From CAMYLR01 sp039590215 (GTDB taxonomy: Bacteria; Gemmatimonadota; Gemmatimonadetes; JACCXV01; JAHWKZ01), in contig JBDHFX010000033.1 in the NCBI GenBank assembly GCA_039590215.1, positions 1 through 16,502 of the forward strand: a stretch of 16,502 bases of DNA, in the 5' to 3' direction. This document shows, one piece after another, positions 15,370-16,502 of this stretch (the first letter of the stretch is position 1; each line of letters opens with the position of its first letter). The translations under genes and the position numbers were made by a program. The notes under the pieces were generated by a model. The model was given only the letters and a program-made list of their open reading frames with translations. It had not been told where the DNA came from and did no database searches.

Positions 15370-16103
15370 CCCCCGACGCTTGGGGGCTGGCGCTCGCGGT
15401 TCTCGGGATCGCGATCCTGTACTCGACCGTCGGCCACGGTGGCGCATCCGGCTACCTCGCCGTGATGGCGCTGTTTGGCGTGGCCCCGCTCGTGATGCGG
15501 CCGACCGCTTTAACGCTCAACATTGTCGTCGCATCGCTGGCGGTCTTCTATTTCGCACGCGGGGGTTGGTTTTCGTGGCGTCTCTTCCTCCCGTTTGCGG
15601 TGACCTCGATCCCGGCAGCGGCGGTCGGTGGAGCGATGACGCTGGCGGATCCCGTCTATCGATGGGTCGTGGGCGGCATGTTGGTGCTGGCCGCCTACCA
15701 GCTGGCGCGGACCGCGGGTAGCGCGGCGGAGCCGGGGGTCAAGCCGCCACTTATAGGGGTCGCGCTACTGATCGGTGCCGGGTTGGGGTTCCTGGCCGGA
15801 TTGACAGGCGTCGGAGGTGGGATTTTCCTGAGCCCGCTGTTGTTGACCGCGGGGTGGGCGGGGGCCAAGGAAACCGCGACGGCGTCAGCGGCGTTCATCC
15901 TCGTCAACTCGATCGCAGGTCTGGCGGCGCACACGGTCGTTGCGGGCGGACCCCCGGCGAGCGTGTGGCTGTTGGTGGCGGCTGCCACGATGGGGGGTAC
16001 GATCGGATCGCGGCTCGGCAGTAGTCGGTTCGGGGGCCCGACGATCCGGCGGCTCCTGGCGGTCGTCCTGCTGGTGGCTGGAATGAAGTTCCTTCTGACC
16101 TAG
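15366..16103 (+). CDS. TauE/SafE (TSUP) family membrane permease
   Basis: Integral membrane protein of 245 residues of the TSUP family, whose members export sulfite, sulfoacetate or other anions; the substrate cannot be told. Seven to eight hydrophobic helices are visible. The two half-repeats each carry a glycine-rich signature: STVGHGGASGYLAVMALFG (20-38) in the first and GLTGVGGGIFLSPLLL (145-160) in the second. TATASAAFILVNSIAG (170-185) is also typical. The frame is open far upstream inside yceI, but the ATG at 15366 overlaps the yceI stop (ATGA) and gives a complete first helix. It is the last gene of the transhydrogenase operon. The gene is intact, unlike the two before it. Confidence 0.9.
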   Translation: MTPDAWGLALAVLGIAILYSTVGHGGASGYLAVMALFGVAPLVMRPTALTLNIVVASLAVFYFARGGWFSWRLFLPFAVTSIPAAAVGGAMTLADPVYRWVVGGMLVLAAYQLARTAGSAAEPGVKPPLIGVALLIGAGLGFLAGLTGVGGGIFLSPLLLTAGWAGAKETATASAAFILVNSIAGLAAHTVVAGGPPASVWLLVAAATMGGTIGSRLGSSRFGGPTIRRLLAVVLLVAGMKFLLT

Positions 16104-16220
16104 CGCCTCGGCCCGTCGGTTTCTAGCGTCCACGCTGGGAAAGCGGAATGGAGCCGACCCGGGATTCGTACCGATAGGAGAGGCTCGACGTCGGCGACAA
16201 CGAGATCAGGAGGATGGGTC
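16104..16220 (+). promoter_or_regulatory. Intergenic region before the DUF427 gene
   Basis: The longest gene-free stretch of the window, 117 bases. It contains a near-palindrome at 16120-16142 (outer TTTC and GAAA, inner AGCGT and ACGCT around CC). The central gap is too short for a good terminator hairpin, so an operator is as likely. GGAAT at 16145-16149 and CGTA at 16167-16170 vaguely resemble an ECF-sigma promoter pair, but this is weak. A strong ribosome binding site closes the region. No tRNA or small gene is recognised. Confidence 0.35.
16208..16213 (+). promoter_or_regulatory. Ribosome binding site of the DUF427 gene
   Basis: AGGAGG lies 7 bases before the ATG at 16221, ideal spacing. 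It fixes the start of the last gene and shows that this gene is translated independently of the upstream operon. Confidence 0.8.
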
Positions 16221-16502
16221 ATGCCAAAAGCGATTTGGAACGGCATGGTGATCGCTGAGAGCGAAGAAACGGTCGTGGTCGAGGGGAATCACTATTTCCC
16301 GCCCGACTCGGTCAACCGCGACTACCTGCAAGACAGCCAGACTCAGACGACATGCCCGTGGAAGGGCGAAGCGAGCTACTACCACGTGATGGTAAACGGT
16401 GAGCTAAACGCGGATGCCGCCTGGTACTACCCCGATCCGAAGTCAAAAGCCAGCCACATAAAGGATCACCTGGCGTTCTGGCACGGGGTGGAGGTCGAGT
16501 AG
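16221..16502 (+). CDS. DUF427 domain protein
   Basis: A complete 93-residue protein made of a single DUF427 domain, a small beta-rich fold of unknown biochemical role. Signature parts are AIWNGMVIAESEETVVVEGN (4-23), HYFPPDSVNRDYLQ (24-37), TCPWKGEASYYHVMVNG (44-60) and AAWYYPDPKSKASHIKDHLAFW (split as AAWYYPDP, 66-73, and HIKDHLAFW, 79-87). There is no signal peptide or membrane helix, so it is presumably cytoplasmic. The TAG stop falls on the last three bases of the window. It has a strong ribosome binding site and its own upstream region, so it is probably transcribed apart from the transhydrogenase operon. Function is unknown; I do not assign one. Confidence 0.92.
   Translation: MPKAIWNGMVIAESEETVVVEGNHYFPPDSVNRDYLQDSQTQTTCPWKGEASYYHVMVNGELNADAAWYYPDPKSKASHIKDHLAFWHGVEVE

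Overview
This is an ordinary, gene-dense, GC-rich bacterial chromosome segment. It holds 13 protein genes, no RNA gene, no CRISPR array, no recognisable mobile element, and no gene-free stretch over 117 bases. The organism is probably Gemmatimonadota or a close relative. That is an inference from the TolB-like/TPR protein, the DMLG-type secreted amidohydrolase, the zinc dehydrogenase and the frequent 4-base gene overlaps; no marker gene is present to settle it.

Layout. (1) Positions 1-4899, minus strand: a four-gene operon of ZIP metal transporter, secreted N-acyl-D-amino-acid deacylase-like amidohydrolase, GNAT acetyltransferase and Lhr helicase (cut by the window edge). Each gene overlaps the next by 4 bases. 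(2) Positions 4970-9170, plus strand, divergent from the first: SppA protease, a group II PLP-dependent decarboxylase starting at TTG, and a zinc-dependent medium-chain dehydrogenase, 8 and 2 bases apart. (3) Positions 9182-11900, minus strand: a MOSC-domain protein overlapping by 8 bases a membrane-anchored TolB-like/TPR protein. (4) Positions 11995-16103, plus strand: pntAA-pntAB-pntB, coding for the three-subunit proton-translocating NAD(P) transhydrogenase, followed by a YceI-family gene and a TauE/SafE-type permease. (5) Positions 16221-16502: a DUF427 protein with its own ribosome binding site.

The most notable signal is a 0.75-kb stretch (about 14430-15170) where three frame breaks fall in two neighbouring genes. 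pntB has lost 67 bases, removing 23 residues that include the conserved NADP(H)-binding HPVAGRMPGHMNVL-type motif. The yceI gene appears broken at its signal peptide and again in the middle. All other genes are intact, so this is either recent decay of one operon or a local assembly fault. Other points of interest are a perfect 14-bp palindrome in the MOSC/pntAA divergent promoter region, leaderless-looking starts for the ZIP and MOSC genes, and altered metal-ligand motifs in the amidohydrolase. I see no clear sign of an undescribed multi-gene system.
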